Source: JBHJGO01 sp050331715
GTDB lineage: Bacteria; Cyanobacteriota; Cyanobacteriia; Cyanobacteriales; Microcoleaceae
NCBI GenBank assembly: GCA_050331715.1
Contig: JBHJGO010000133.1
Span: 1-59,915 of the forward strand
DNA length: 59,915 bases
Direction: 5' to 3'
Position 1 is the stretch's first letter. Every line of letters begins with the position of its first letter. The translations under genes and the position numbers were made by a program. Below are positions 37,029 to 46,649 of this stretch, piece after piece. The notes under the pieces are model-generated. The model did no database searches. It saw only the letters and a list, made by a program, of their open reading frames with translations, and was not told the origin of the DNA.

Positions 37029-38102
37029 TTAAGTTAACTCCACCTGGCTATCGTCTCCTAACATGAATCGTAATGCCTTTGGACGATGCGGCAGCGTGGT
37101 CAGTTTTGCCCGTCGCCCAACTAGGGTGTCCACAATCCGCTGATGAACATTGGTAATCTTCGCACCTTTTAGAATGACGCTATGTTCCAACTCAGCATCA
37201 ATGATTGTAACCTCGTCCGCTACGCTACTGTAGGGGCCAACAAAACAATCTTCCAGGTGACAGTTCTCGCCAATCACCACAGGCCCGCGAACACTACAAT
37301 TAACCAACTTGGTTCCTGCACCAATCTGAACTCGTCCAATTACCTGGCTGTTCCCATCCATGTCTGCTTCAATTGCGGGCTGAATACACTCATCCAGAAT
37401 AATTTGATTGGCACTCAGCAGGTCATCCTTCTTTCCGGTGTCCAGCCACCAACCATCTAGCGTACAGGCTTCTACCTTCTTCTGAGTTGTGATCAATTGC
37501 TGGATCGCATCGGTAATTTCCAGTTCACCCCGTGCTGAAGGCTGAATTTGATCGATAGCGTCATGGATAGTTTTATCGAAGAAATAAACACCTACCAGAG
37601 CTAGATTGGAAGGTGGAACTTTTGGCTTTTCAACTAATTGCAAAACCTTTCCGGATTCATCAACCACAGCCACACCAAATGCCGTTGGATTTTCAACTTC
37701 GCGCAGCAGAATTACAGCATCTAGGTGATTTTCTTTGAAACGATTTAAAAAGGGATCCAATTGGTTTTGAATCAAGTTATCGCCCAGGAACATAATGAAT
37801 GGGGAATCGCCTAGAAATTCCTGGGAAATTTTCACCGCATGGGCAAGACCCGCTGGTTTATCCTGAACAATGTAGGTAATCCTAGCCCCAAAGCGATCGC
37901 CATCTCCCGTTACAGTTCGGACTTCGTCGCCTGTTTCTGGACTGATTACAATACCAATGTCGGTGATACCAGCCGCAACAATACCTTCGATGCCGTACCA
38001 AAGAATGGGTTTATTCGCTACTGGAACCAATTGCTTTGCACCCGTGTAGGTTAAGGGTCGGAGTCGGGTTCCTTTTCCACCAGAGAGAATCAGTGCTTTC
38101 AT
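37029..38102 (-). CDS. rfbA: Glucose-1-phosphate thymidylyltransferase, long form (RmlA)
   Basis: 357 aa. The nucleotidyltransferase signature GGKGTRLRPLTYTGAKQLVPV opens the protein, followed by DKPAGLAHAV and the FLGDNLI catalytic region. Residues ~245-340 form a left-handed beta-helix, making it the long RmlA subtype found in cyanobacteria and archaea. It makes dTDP-glucose for rhamnose synthesis. Confidence 0.92.
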   Translation of the reverse strand: MKALILSGGKGTRLRPLTYTGAKQLVPVANKPILWYGIEGIVAAGITDIGIVISPETGDEVRTVTGDGDRFGARITYIVQDKPAGLAHAVKISQEFLGDSPFIMFLGDNLIQNQLDPFLNRFKENHLDAVILLREVENPTAFGVAVVDESGKVLQLVEKPKVPPSNLALVGVYFFDKTIHDAIDQIQPSARGELEITDAIQQLITTQKKVEACTLDGWWLDTGKKDDLLSANQIILDECIQPAIEADMDGNSQVIGRVQIGAGTKLVNCSVRGPVVIGENCHLEDCFVGPYSSVADEVTIIDAELEHSVILKGAKITNVHQRIVDTLVGRRAKLTTLPHRPKALRFMLGDDSQVELT

Positions 38103-38169
38103 AATTTTTTTGTCAGCTAGGTTTACGGCTAAAAAATGACGCTAGACAGTAGAGCAGTTTTCAAAAGTT

Positions 38170-38202
38170 TGAAAAACGCATGAAAAACGCATGAAAAACG
38201 CA
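38170..38202. repeat. Three tandem 11-bp repeats
   Basis: TGAAAAACGCA occurs three times head to tail in the rfbD-rfbA gap. Confidence 0.85.
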
Positions 38203-38240
38203 TAATTCTGCGTTAGGTTCCAGAGCGTTGCCTGGAACCT
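38193..38240 (-). terminator. Hairpins below rfbD
   Basis: On the minus strand AGGTTCCAG/CTGGAACCT (38215-38240) is followed by AACGCA/TGCGTT with a TTTTTC tail (38193-38214). This could attenuate transcription between rfbD and rfbA. Confidence 0.5.
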
Positions 38241-38247
38241 GAGAGAG

Positions 38248-39129
38248 CTAGGAACGGGTTCTAGCCCATTCTTGCAGCATTTTTCGTAATCCCTGTCGCC
38301 AATGGGGTGGCGGTGCGCCAAGCAACTCTGAAATCTTTTTAGAACTCAGAACAGAGTAGGCAGGACGGCGGGCAGGTGTCGGATACTCAGCCGTAGTAAT
38401 GGGAAAAACTCGTTGAATTTTCAGCGGGACGCCCAGTTGTTCAGCCTCTTCAAAGGTAGCGACAGCCAGATCGTACCAACTGCAAACCCCACTATTGGTG
38501 TAGTGGTAAAGGCCACGGGTTGATTCATTCAACTGCGGAATCAGTTGAGTAATGGCTTGGGCTAAATCCCACGTCCAGGTGGGACTACCAACCTGATCGC
38601 TAACAACCCGCAACTCCTCTCGATCCCCGCCCAGACGCAGCATGGTTTTAACAAAGTTGCCCTTGCCACCCCCGCCGTAAACCCTAGCCGTTCTGATGAT
38701 GGCAAAATTTGCCTGAGTAGACTGGATTGCCTCTTCCCCCGCCCGCTTCGATTGACCGTAGGCTCCCAGGGGTTGCGTGGCATCTGTTTCTCGATAAGGA
38801 TGACTTTGAGTGCCATCAAACACATAATCTGTAGAAATGTGAATCAGGCTAGCACCGAGTTTTTCCGCTGTTTCTGCCAAAACACCTGGCGCTTTGCCAT
38901 TGATGGCCATGGCGAGTTCTTGTTCGCTTTCAGCCTTATCAACGGCGGTATAGGCCGCCGCATTCACGATTACGTCGGGCTTAGTGTCTGTAGCCGCCTT
39001 TACAATTGCCTCTGGCTGGGATAAATCTAAAGTTTCTCGACCGACACTCGTCACCTGTCCGAGGGGATTCAGGAGGGGCAATAATTCCTGGCCAAGTTGA
39101 CCATCTTTCCCGATCAATAGTATTCGCAT
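38248..39129 (-). CDS. rfbD: dTDP-4-dehydrorhamnose reductase (RmlD)
   Basis: 293 aa. An SDR with the N-terminal nucleotide loop GKDGQLGQELLPLL, STDYVFDG, and the catalytic YGQSKRAGE (Y-x3-K). It reduces dTDP-4-keto-rhamnose with NAD(P)H. Its ATG overlaps the rfbC stop (TAATG at 39129), so the two are translationally coupled. Confidence 0.94.
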   Translation of the reverse strand: MRILLIGKDGQLGQELLPLLNPLGQVTSVGRETLDLSQPEAIVKAATDTKPDVIVNAAAYTAVDKAESEQELAMAINGKAPGVLAETAEKLGASLIHISTDYVFDGTQSHPYRETDATQPLGAYGQSKRAGEEAIQSTQANFAIIRTARVYGGGGKGNFVKTMLRLGGDREELRVVSDQVGSPTWTWDLAQAITQLIPQLNESTRGLYHYTNSGVCSWYDLAVATFEEAEQLGVPLKIQRVFPITTAEYPTPARRPAYSVLSSKKISELLGAPPPHWRQGLRKMLQEWARTRS

Positions 39130-39677
39130 TACTGATAGACATCCGCAACTTTAAAGGGTTTGCCTTCTTGATCCTTTCTCGACAGAATCGGAATCAGATG
39201 TTCTATTGGCCACTCGACTCCCAGGTCTGGATCATTCCACAGGATTGAGCGCTCGTGCTCTGGAGCATAGTAATTTGTTGCTTTGTACAGCACTTCAGCA
39301 AATTCCGAGGTCACGACAAATCCGTGGGCAAATCCAGCAGGAACCCAGAACTGTCGCTTGTTCTCAGCACTCAGCATGCATCCTACCCATTTACCAAAGG
39401 TAGGAGAACTTTTGCGAATATCAACTGCGACATCAAAAATTTCACCAACTGCCGCTCGGACAAGCTTGCCCTGAGCCTGCTGAATCTGATAGTGCAAGCC
39501 ACGTAAGACACCCTGAACTGAACGTGAGTGGTTATCTTGCACAAACTTAACCGTTGCATCTACCTTTTCAGCGAAAACCTGATCATTGAAGCTCTCGAAG
39601 AAAAAACCTCGCTCATCACCAAACACCTTTGGTTCCAGAATCAGAACCTCAGGAATCTCCGTAGGAATGACATTCAT
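39129..39677 (-). CDS. rfbC: dTDP-4-dehydrorhamnose 3,5-epimerase (RmlC)
   Basis: 182 aa cupin. DERGFFFESFN, the catalytic His in LRGLHYQIQ, KLVRAAVGEIFDVAVDIR and FWVPAGFAHGFVV match the family exactly. It acts between RmlB and RmlD. rmlB is not in the window. Confidence 0.95.
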   Translation of the reverse strand: MNVIPTEIPEVLILEPKVFGDERGFFFESFNDQVFAEKVDATVKFVQDNHSRSVQGVLRGLHYQIQQAQGKLVRAAVGEIFDVAVDIRKSSPTFGKWVGCMLSAENKRQFWVPAGFAHGFVVTSEFAEVLYKATNYYAPEHERSILWNDPDLGVEWPIEHLIPILSRKDQEGKPFKVADVYQ

Positions 39678-39765
39678 TGTAAGTGAAACCCTATTTGAAA
39701 CTATGTTCAGTTCACGTCCAGTCTAGTCTACCAAAAACTGGATCTGCAAATGTTTTCCAGAGAAT

Positions 39766-41553
39766 TTACATCACCTGAATATTGACTTTCCCTTTTAAAG
39801 CAACAAACTTTGCTTGCATCGGTTCATAGATCCAGGCTCGAATTGTTGTTTCTCCTGACGGTAAATTGTCTGCTAAAAATGTAGTACTCCAGCGAGATTG
39901 ACGATATTGATTGGATTGAAAAAACTCTACTAAATCGGGACTATCTAAGTTAATGTAGGCATTGGCAAAAAAAGAGGTTTGATTGCCATAGGATAAGAAA
40001 ACCAATTGTGGTTGTTCCTTTGGTATTGAATTCTCAGAAAAAGCTGCCCAGCCAGAGAGTTTGATAATGTCGTTGGGCTGCACCTTGAAAACCTTTTCGG
40101 TATTATTCGGGAAATCAATGTAGCCGTAAGTCTCTGTAGTATCAGGTTCAAACGTGGCATTCTTAACAAACTTTCTGAGTCCCGAATTTTGTAAAGACCT
40201 GACTCCATCTTGAATCCACCAGGTTGATTTACTCATGCGCCGCAAACATCGCTCCGAAGATTGTTTAAAAAACTCAGAATCTTCCAAATAGTTGAATATC
40301 TCTAAACAAGTTTTACTACTTTTTGCGTAAAACAAATCATCCTGAACGACAGGGATCACGGCCATGGTTCTTGTCCAGATAAAGCAACAGATAATTCCTG
40401 TCAAAAAGCCATACAGCAGACATGAATTTTGATAGACTTCAACTTCTGTAGAGTATACTTGCAGCCGTCTTTTAACCAATTTTTGTTCAATAAATATTCG
40501 CCAGAGCTGAATTGAAGCAATTAATAAAAGAATTGTATGGGTTGTGTAACGAACTGCAATTAGAGGATAATCTGCCCCTAGCCCGGTTCGACCTACGGTT
40601 GACAATACACAAGTTAGACCAGAAAAACAGCCAATCGAGAGCCACGGAGCTGCATCACCAAAGGTATTTGTCTTAAGAAACAGCCTTAAGTTATCAACGG
40701 TTAGGAACAAAAAGCTGAGCAATATAACTAAACCTATAATCCAAGCCCGATTGACTGAAGTAGTCAATGGCGCAGCTAAAAGGTTGAGAAAAAATCGAAT
40801 GGCTGTTATTAAAAAAGCGCTAACCGTTAAATTTGAAGTCTGCGGTTCTCGTACATAGCCGATGGTATACAGCCCACAACAAAGTACAAAGCACCCCAAC
40901 CAGATTATTAAAAATCTCCAGCGTTGCCTAGACGAAGTAACTGATAAGATAACGGGTACTGTTGCTATCCATGTGAGTAAGCCTTGAAGCGAAGAAAAAC
41001 TAGCAATGAAGCAACACAGTCCGGCAAAGGGAAATCTTAATCGAGGTTTAGCAATGGGTTCAACTAGGCTTAAACAGGCTAGGGCTACACAAAGATTAAT
41101 CAGAAAAATTGGTAGTTGAAATCCCCAAAGCCAGCTCTGATGAAAGGAAAAAATCAGCAAACTAGTTAATACATTAGCTAGATGAAACAGCCCACGGGAT
41201 TTGATATTTGAAGATAAGGCTGCTATTCGCAAAAAAACTAGGAATGTTACAACGGCTAGAGTAAGGCCGAAGTACATTTCCAGTTTAATATTCCAGTTTG
41301 ACAAAAATGCCAAACTAATAAAAATGATCCGTGGAAATAGAATCCGATGGGTATTGTGCAGTTCAAACAAATCGCCAAAGGTCAGTCGATGGATGGCAAC
41401 GTGTTCAAATACCTTTGGCAGAACCCATTGGTCGGCGACGGGAAGATCAACCCCAAACCGAGCAATTAACCCCGCTATTCCCAGGATAGGCAGGCAATAG
41501 AGAACTACTGGAAAAATAGTCGCTCGAATTGCCCTGCCCACTTGCAATGTCAC
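39766..41553 (-). CDS. Large multi-spanning membrane protein with periplasmic C-terminal domain
   Basis: 595 aa from GTG 41553 (AGG ten bases upstream). About 10-11 hydrophobic segments occupy residues 10-395. The remaining ~190 residues are hydrophilic and beta-rich (for example IIKLSGWAAF, TIRAWIYEP) and probably periplasmic. The shape resembles polysaccharide-assembly or GT-C-type membrane proteins, but no catalytic motif is recognised. It lies 17 bp after hlyD on the same strand, between secretion and rhamnose genes. Confidence 0.75.
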   Translation of the reverse strand: MTLQVGRAIRATIFPVVLYCLPILGIAGLIARFGVDLPVADQWVLPKVFEHVAIHRLTFGDLFELHNTHRILFPRIIFISLAFLSNWNIKLEMYFGLTLAVVTFLVFLRIAALSSNIKSRGLFHLANVLTSLLIFSFHQSWLWGFQLPIFLINLCVALACLSLVEPIAKPRLRFPFAGLCCFIASFSSLQGLLTWIATVPVILSVTSSRQRWRFLIIWLGCFVLCCGLYTIGYVREPQTSNLTVSAFLITAIRFFLNLLAAPLTTSVNRAWIIGLVILLSFLFLTVDNLRLFLKTNTFGDAAPWLSIGCFSGLTCVLSTVGRTGLGADYPLIAVRYTTHTILLLIASIQLWRIFIEQKLVKRRLQVYSTEVEVYQNSCLLYGFLTGIICCFIWTRTMAVIPVVQDDLFYAKSSKTCLEIFNYLEDSEFFKQSSERCLRRMSKSTWWIQDGVRSLQNSGLRKFVKNATFEPDTTETYGYIDFPNNTEKVFKVQPNDIIKLSGWAAFSENSIPKEQPQLVFLSYGNQTSFFANAYINLDSPDLVEFFQSNQYRQSRWSTTFLADNLPSGETTIRAWIYEPMQAKFVALKGKVNIQVM

Positions 41554-41570
41554 CAGAACCTACTTCAGCC

Positions 41571-43550
41571 CTATCTCACATTGGTAATACTGTTGAACTG
41601 ACCTGTGAATCGGCTAAACAGGAGTTGTAGAACAGAGCGCTTACCGATATTAATCTTGGAGTTCACCGCCATTCCAGCCTGGAGATCAATCGCCACCTGT
41701 TCCTCCTCTGGCAGACCCCTATTGTCCCGATCCAGAACAAAGGCTTGCTCATCCAACTTGATTTTCCCTCTGAAGGAATAGAACGGTCTGATCTCATCCG
41801 GTGGGATCGCATCCTGACTCATCCACTTCAGTTCACCTGGAACTGTACCGAATTCTCCCGCAGGGAAGGCATCAATATTAACCTCAACGTTAATGCACTC
41901 TTCATCTACCAGGCCAATCTCCTCACGGGCCTGCTCAGATTCAGGACAGACACAATCTTTTTCGGGTGTACATTCGATTACTTCCCCGTCAACTTCCTGG
42001 CCATTGTAGGGTACTAGCTTCTCCCGTTTGATTCGCAGTGCATTGAGTACCAGCGCCACATCCGTATTCTGGACATAGACAACTGCTTCTAGTCCCTCAT
42101 CATCGTCCAGAATTTCCATCAGAGGCTCCGTTTGCTGGGCCTCATAATAGGCTTCGTTGCAGCGGACTGGCTTTGGATCGCCTGGTCTCACAACATTGCT
42201 CGAAACATAGTTGCAAACCTCATCCTCATCGGCATTCAGCTCTGCATCATCCTTCGTTTCTGGAGCCAATTCGTAGACAATTCCAGAAGAGGGAGCTTTC
42301 AATACCTGGGTATCCCGCTCTTGCTCTACTTTTTCCAACTGAGCATCAATGTCAGACAAGCGCTTCTGGTTCTCTAGCTTAAATCGACCAAGCTGAGAGT
42401 CAATGCTGGCGATCTGCTTGTTGTTCTCTTCGATTCGAGTGTAGAGTTCTCTTGCCCAGGAATCTTTCGTATTTTTGAGCTGCTGTTCTGCCCGTGAGAT
42501 AGCCGCATCTAGACGTTGTTGCTCCACCTGCTGATTTTGAATCTCGGACTGGATTTGAGCAATCTCACCTCGTCGGGTGTTAATCTCACCCTGTCGGCTG
42601 TTCACCTCTCCTTGCAAGCGATTAATTTCGCCTGCTCGTGCAGCAATCTGATCCTGCTGCCGAAGTACCTCATTCTCCCCTCGCAACACTTCCTGTTCCT
42701 GTCGATCCCGCTGCAACTCAGCGATCGCCCCTTCCTCAACAAAAGGTGTGATTCGATTCAAAATGGCCTGGTTTGAGGTCAGAACCTCCTCGGACTTGGA
42801 GAGCTGCTGCTGAGCTAACTGTTGTTGGGAGTCCGCAAACTGCAATTGTCGCTCGGCGTTGTCTAGCTGATTTTGAGAAAATAATAGTTGATTCTGAGCG
42901 ACCTGTAACTGCTCCCTTGCTGCCGCTTCAGCACCTTGGGCTTGTTCTAGTTGTTTATTCAGCTCTCGAACCTGGGATTCAGCCGCGCTCACCCGAGATT
43001 GGTACTCTGCCCGATAATTTGAGACCAGGCCACTCAAGCTGGGATCAAAGTTGCTCCCCCCTCCCTGGCCCAGGTACAAGTCATTAACCAAAGACTGTAA
43101 TGCTTCATTTTCGGCTTGACGGGTGTCTCGTTCTTTAACTAAGTCTTCTAAGTCCCCTGGAGCTTGCCCCTGAGCTTGGCCATCGACCACACCATTGTAG
43201 AACTGATTCTCTTGTTCTAAAGTCGCCTTCTGCTCCTCTAATGCTCTTAGGTCAGCACTGGGATTGGTGGGACTGAAAGTTAATAGCGGTTGGTTTTTCT
43301 CGACGCGATCGCCATTCTCGACGTGCAATCTCACCACAGCTCCCGTGGTTGGGGCTTGGATCTCTCTGGCTCCATCGGAATATTCCAATTCGCCGCTGGC
43401 TGGAACGGTTTGCTCAATTCGGGCAAAATAGGCCCAGGTCACCGCTGAGGCGGTCACCAGCATAATCATCCAGAGAAACAGGTGCGACCAGGCTGCCGGT
43501 TTTTCCAGAATGACAGGTTGATCGGCCAGAGAAACTTTTGAGGTTGTCAT
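41571..43550 (-). CDS. HlyD-family periplasmic adaptor of a type I secretion system
   Basis: 659 aa, longer than usual. One N-terminal membrane helix (24-45), a biotinyl-lipoyl-like first half (GAVVRLHVENGDRV), a very long Gln/Glu-rich coiled coil (about 105-410), the second lipoyl half (VLKAPSSGIVYEL), then a beta-barrel region. The latter carries an acidic insertion of roughly 30-40 residues plus a second stretch with CTPEKDCVCPE; about six Cys in all (~450-575). The adaptor links the inner-membrane exporter to an outer-membrane TolC-type channel. Confidence 0.9.
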   Translation of the reverse strand: MTTSKVSLADQPVILEKPAAWSHLFLWMIMLVTASAVTWAYFARIEQTVPASGELEYSDGAREIQAPTTGAVVRLHVENGDRVEKNQPLLTFSPTNPSADLRALEEQKATLEQENQFYNGVVDGQAQGQAPGDLEDLVKERDTRQAENEALQSLVNDLYLGQGGGSNFDPSLSGLVSNYRAEYQSRVSAAESQVRELNKQLEQAQGAEAAAREQLQVAQNQLLFSQNQLDNAERQLQFADSQQQLAQQQLSKSEEVLTSNQAILNRITPFVEEGAIAELQRDRQEQEVLRGENEVLRQQDQIAARAGEINRLQGEVNSRQGEINTRRGEIAQIQSEIQNQQVEQQRLDAAISRAEQQLKNTKDSWARELYTRIEENNKQIASIDSQLGRFKLENQKRLSDIDAQLEKVEQERDTQVLKAPSSGIVYELAPETKDDAELNADEDEVCNYVSSNVVRPGDPKPVRCNEAYYEAQQTEPLMEILDDDEGLEAVVYVQNTDVALVLNALRIKREKLVPYNGQEVDGEVIECTPEKDCVCPESEQAREEIGLVDEECINVEVNIDAFPAGEFGTVPGELKWMSQDAIPPDEIRPFYSFRGKIKLDEQAFVLDRDNRGLPEEEQVAIDLQAGMAVNSKINIGKRSVLQLLFSRFTGQFNSITNVR

Positions 43551-43631
43551 GGTTGAATTTTTAGTGAATTGAGTTTCAGTTAGGAATTTAGTTAAGTGAG
43601 TTTAGTTAGGGGGAAGAAACAACCGAAAGCA

Positions 43632-46600
43632 CTACTGTTGTGATTCCTGCTGTTGGAATAGACAGTAATAGCGGCCTCGAAGTGCCATGAGTTCATCATG
43701 GGTTCCAAGTTCAACAACAGATCCTTGATCCATCATAACGATGTAATTTGCATTCCTCACGGTGCTCAGACGGTGAGTGATAAAGAAAACCGTGCGGCCT
43801 CTGAAATCCTCTGCTAGATTTTCCGAGACAATCCGTTCCGACTGATAATCCAAAGCACTGGTTGCTTCGTCCAGAATTAGCAGGCGTGGACTCTGAAGGA
43901 CGGTACGAGCAATTGCAATCCGCTGACGTTGGCCTCCAGAAAGAGAACCACCTCGCTCACCCACCACCGTGTTGTAGCCGTTGGGTAGGGTCATAATAAA
44001 ATCGTGGGCCGCTGCCGTCTTCGCCGCTCGAATAATTTCATCACTGCCTGCATCTGGATTATTCAGCGCAATATTCTCCTGGACTGTGCCATTGAACAGC
44101 AACGTGTCCTGGAGAACCACACCAATCTGACGGCGCAGAGAGTAGAGTTCGACCTTGTTAATGTCGTAGCCATCAATCTTGATCCGACCGGACAAAGGAT
44201 GGTAAAGACGCTGTAACAACTTCATCAAGGTACTCTTTCCAGAACCGCTGAGCCCCACAATTCCCACAAAAGAACCTTCAGGGAAATCCAGGTTCACGTT
44301 TGCCACCTGTAATGGGCCACTCTGACCAAATCGGAAGGAAACCTCCTCAAAGGTGACTGAACCCTGAATTTCCGGCATGGGAATATTATTCTTGTCATCC
44401 TCGTCCGTTTCCGGAGCCGCATCCAGAACATCCCGCAATCGTTCGACGGACATCCCCACTTCCTGGAAGCTCTGCCAGACACTCACGAAGCGAAGCAGCG
44501 CGCCTGTGACGTTACCAGCAATAATTCGGAAGGCAATCAAGCCCCCCAAAGTTAACTGGCCATCAATCACTAAGTAGGCTCCTACCCAGAGTAGCGATAG
44601 GGCAGACAGTTTATTCAGGAAGCCGCTGATTGAGCTAGCCACTGTTTGGGTTAGCACCGTGTTAAAACTGGCGGTCATGAATCGAGCATAGCGACCCTGC
44701 CATTCCCAACGCGATTTCAACTCAATGTTCTGGGCCTTCACTGTCTGAATTCCGTTCAGAACCTCCACCAGATAGGACTGAGAGTCAGCGTAGCGTTCTG
44801 CTTTCTTCCGCAGCAAACGCCGCACAATGGGAGAGTTAACGATGATAATTAGGGCAAACAACGGCAACGGGGCCAAAGCTACCAGAGTCATTGGCACACT
44901 CAGATAGAACATCACCGCCACGTAGACTACAGAAAATACTGCATCTAGCACCACCGTTAGCGCTGTCCCCGTCAGAAAGCTCCGAATTGTGGCCAGCTCT
45001 CCAATTCGTCCAACCAGGTCTCCCACCCGGCGATTATCGAAGTAATTCAACGGCAACCGCAGCAGGTGGTCAATCACCTCTGAACTCAGCTTGACATCCA
45101 GACGGTTGGTCGTGTCCACAAATAGATAGGTTCGTAGCGTTGACAGCAGCGCTTCAAATAGCGCCACACCCAACATCAGAATTCCTAAAACGTTCAGCGC
45201 ATCAATATTTCGCTGTCCCAAAACCTTGTCGATGATGATCATGGTCATCAGTGGATTGACCAGACCAAACAACTGCACGAAGAAGGAAGAAACTAAGACC
45301 TCAATGAAGGTGAACCGATGCTCCTTCAGGGCGGGCCAGAACCACCAGAAACTAAATTGTTCCTGGCGTTCTCCCTTGGGCGCTTGGAGTAACAGAACTT
45401 GACCTTCCTCACCCCAAATCTCGGAGAATTGACCGGGGGGCATCCGCTTGATGCCCCGCTCTGGAATGGCCACCACCAGTTCCTTCTCAGTGATTTGATA
45501 CAACAGGGCAAAGCTTTCTCCCAATTGCACCATGGCAGGTGCTTTCAAGCGACCAATCGCTGTAGCCGGAACCTGAGCCAACTGAGCATTGATTCCCATC
45601 ATTTGAGTGACAGCGCCACAGGTTTGTAGCGTAATAGACCCTGTGGTACTCAATTGATTTTCCAGAACCCGCTGGATCAGATCCTTCTTGAAACCAACCC
45701 GAAAGTACCTGCTGACCATATTAAAGCAGGCCAGAGAAGCCCCAACCGTTCCTGAACCCCGGACAAAGGGAAATCGCTGCCGCCCCGACATCGCTTCGGG
45801 TTCGACCTCTGGCGTGGGAGGAGACGTAGGCGCTGCCGGAAATAGGGAAATATCCAAAGCCCCATTGGTCTCTGAAACCACCTCCACTTCACGATATTCG
45901 GGGGATTCCTGAACTGTAGTGGTAGGAACGCTGATGGTAGAACGCACACCAACCAGACGGGTTCCGCGCTTACCCTCGATGCTGAGGGAACCATTCAAGT
46001 TTTCCGGTAGCAATCGGTTGCCAGGATTGAGATCGTCCACAGTTCCCCGACTGATTAGCCAGATGCGATTGGCGTCTAACATTGATGCCAGATCTCGACC
46101 CTGACGAGAACCCGGCAGCAGATTAACCACAATTGCGTCGGGCCATACATCCAAGGAAAATTTCTTGAGGTCGCCAATGGTTTTGGCTTGTTGCTCTGCT
46201 TCCTGACTCAACAGATCGAACACTTCACTAATGGAGGCATGATCCTGAAACGCTTCTCCAAATTCTGGCTCTCGTTCGATCAAATTCAGAAATTCGCTGG
46301 CTCCCAAAGTAATACAAACGGTGTCGGTGGACGCGATCGCCGTTTCGCAAGGAACACCCCGAACCAAACCTGCCCAGCCTAGAACTTCCTGGGAACCGAC
46401 CAAGCGTAAACTCAAGTGGCGCTGAGTTCGTCGGTCATAACCTAGGTGGCGTGCTTGCCCCTGATAAATAATGGCCACCTGAGTCGGCATTTTTTCCCGC
46501 TCGAAAATCGGCTGACCCGTGCGATAGGCCAGTAACTGACATTTAGGTAGAATTCGCTCCAGTGCTTTTTCAGACAGGCGATCAAAGGGGGCTGTCTCCA

Positions 46601-46649
46601 CCAAAAAGCTACGAATCTGAATATCGGGGGCTGTGGATGCTGTTGTCAT
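43632..46649 (-). CDS. Type I secretion ABC exporter with cyclic-nucleotide-like N-terminal and degenerate C39-like domain
   Basis: 1005 aa. Domains: a CNBD/Crp-like fold (about 15-135), a linker, a C39-like peptidase domain (about 290-420), six membrane helices (about 440-715) and an ATPase (about 765-1000). The ATPase has Walker A GLSGSGKST near 800, signature LSGGQRQRIAIART near 900, Walker B LLILDEATSALD and H-loop ITHRLS. In the C39-like domain the catalytic-Cys position aligned with DCGAAC appears as GASLAC, so the first Cys is missing and cleavage is unlikely. The start overlaps the PPIase stop (ATGA). Confidence 0.92.
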   Translation of the reverse strand: MTTASTAPDIQIRSFLVETAPFDRLSEKALERILPKCQLLAYRTGQPIFEREKMPTQVAIIYQGQARHLGYDRRTQRHLSLRLVGSQEVLGWAGLVRGVPCETAIASTDTVCITLGASEFLNLIEREPEFGEAFQDHASISEVFDLLSQEAEQQAKTIGDLKKFSLDVWPDAIVVNLLPGSRQGRDLASMLDANRIWLISRGTVDDLNPGNRLLPENLNGSLSIEGKRGTRLVGVRSTISVPTTTVQESPEYREVEVVSETNGALDISLFPAAPTSPPTPEVEPEAMSGRQRFPFVRGSGTVGASLACFNMVSRYFRVGFKKDLIQRVLENQLSTTGSITLQTCGAVTQMMGINAQLAQVPATAIGRLKAPAMVQLGESFALLYQITEKELVVAIPERGIKRMPPGQFSEIWGEEGQVLLLQAPKGERQEQFSFWWFWPALKEHRFTFIEVLVSSFFVQLFGLVNPLMTMIIIDKVLGQRNIDALNVLGILMLGVALFEALLSTLRTYLFVDTTNRLDVKLSSEVIDHLLRLPLNYFDNRRVGDLVGRIGELATIRSFLTGTALTVVLDAVFSVVYVAVMFYLSVPMTLVALAPLPLFALIIIVNSPIVRRLLRKKAERYADSQSYLVEVLNGIQTVKAQNIELKSRWEWQGRYARFMTASFNTVLTQTVASSISGFLNKLSALSLLWVGAYLVIDGQLTLGGLIAFRIIAGNVTGALLRFVSVWQSFQEVGMSVERLRDVLDAAPETDEDDKNNIPMPEIQGSVTFEEVSFRFGQSGPLQVANVNLDFPEGSFVGIVGLSGSGKSTLMKLLQRLYHPLSGRIKIDGYDINKVELYSLRRQIGVVLQDTLLFNGTVQENIALNNPDAGSDEIIRAAKTAAAHDFIMTLPNGYNTVVGERGGSLSGGQRQRIAIARTVLQSPRLLILDEATSALDYQSERIVSENLAEDFRGRTVFFITHRLSTVRNANYIVMMDQGSVVELGTHDELMALRGRYYCLFQQQESQQ

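Noticed and set aside
38170..38202. Short tandem repeats as a CRISPR array
   Set aside because: Units are 11 bp with no spacers, and there are no cas genes in the window.
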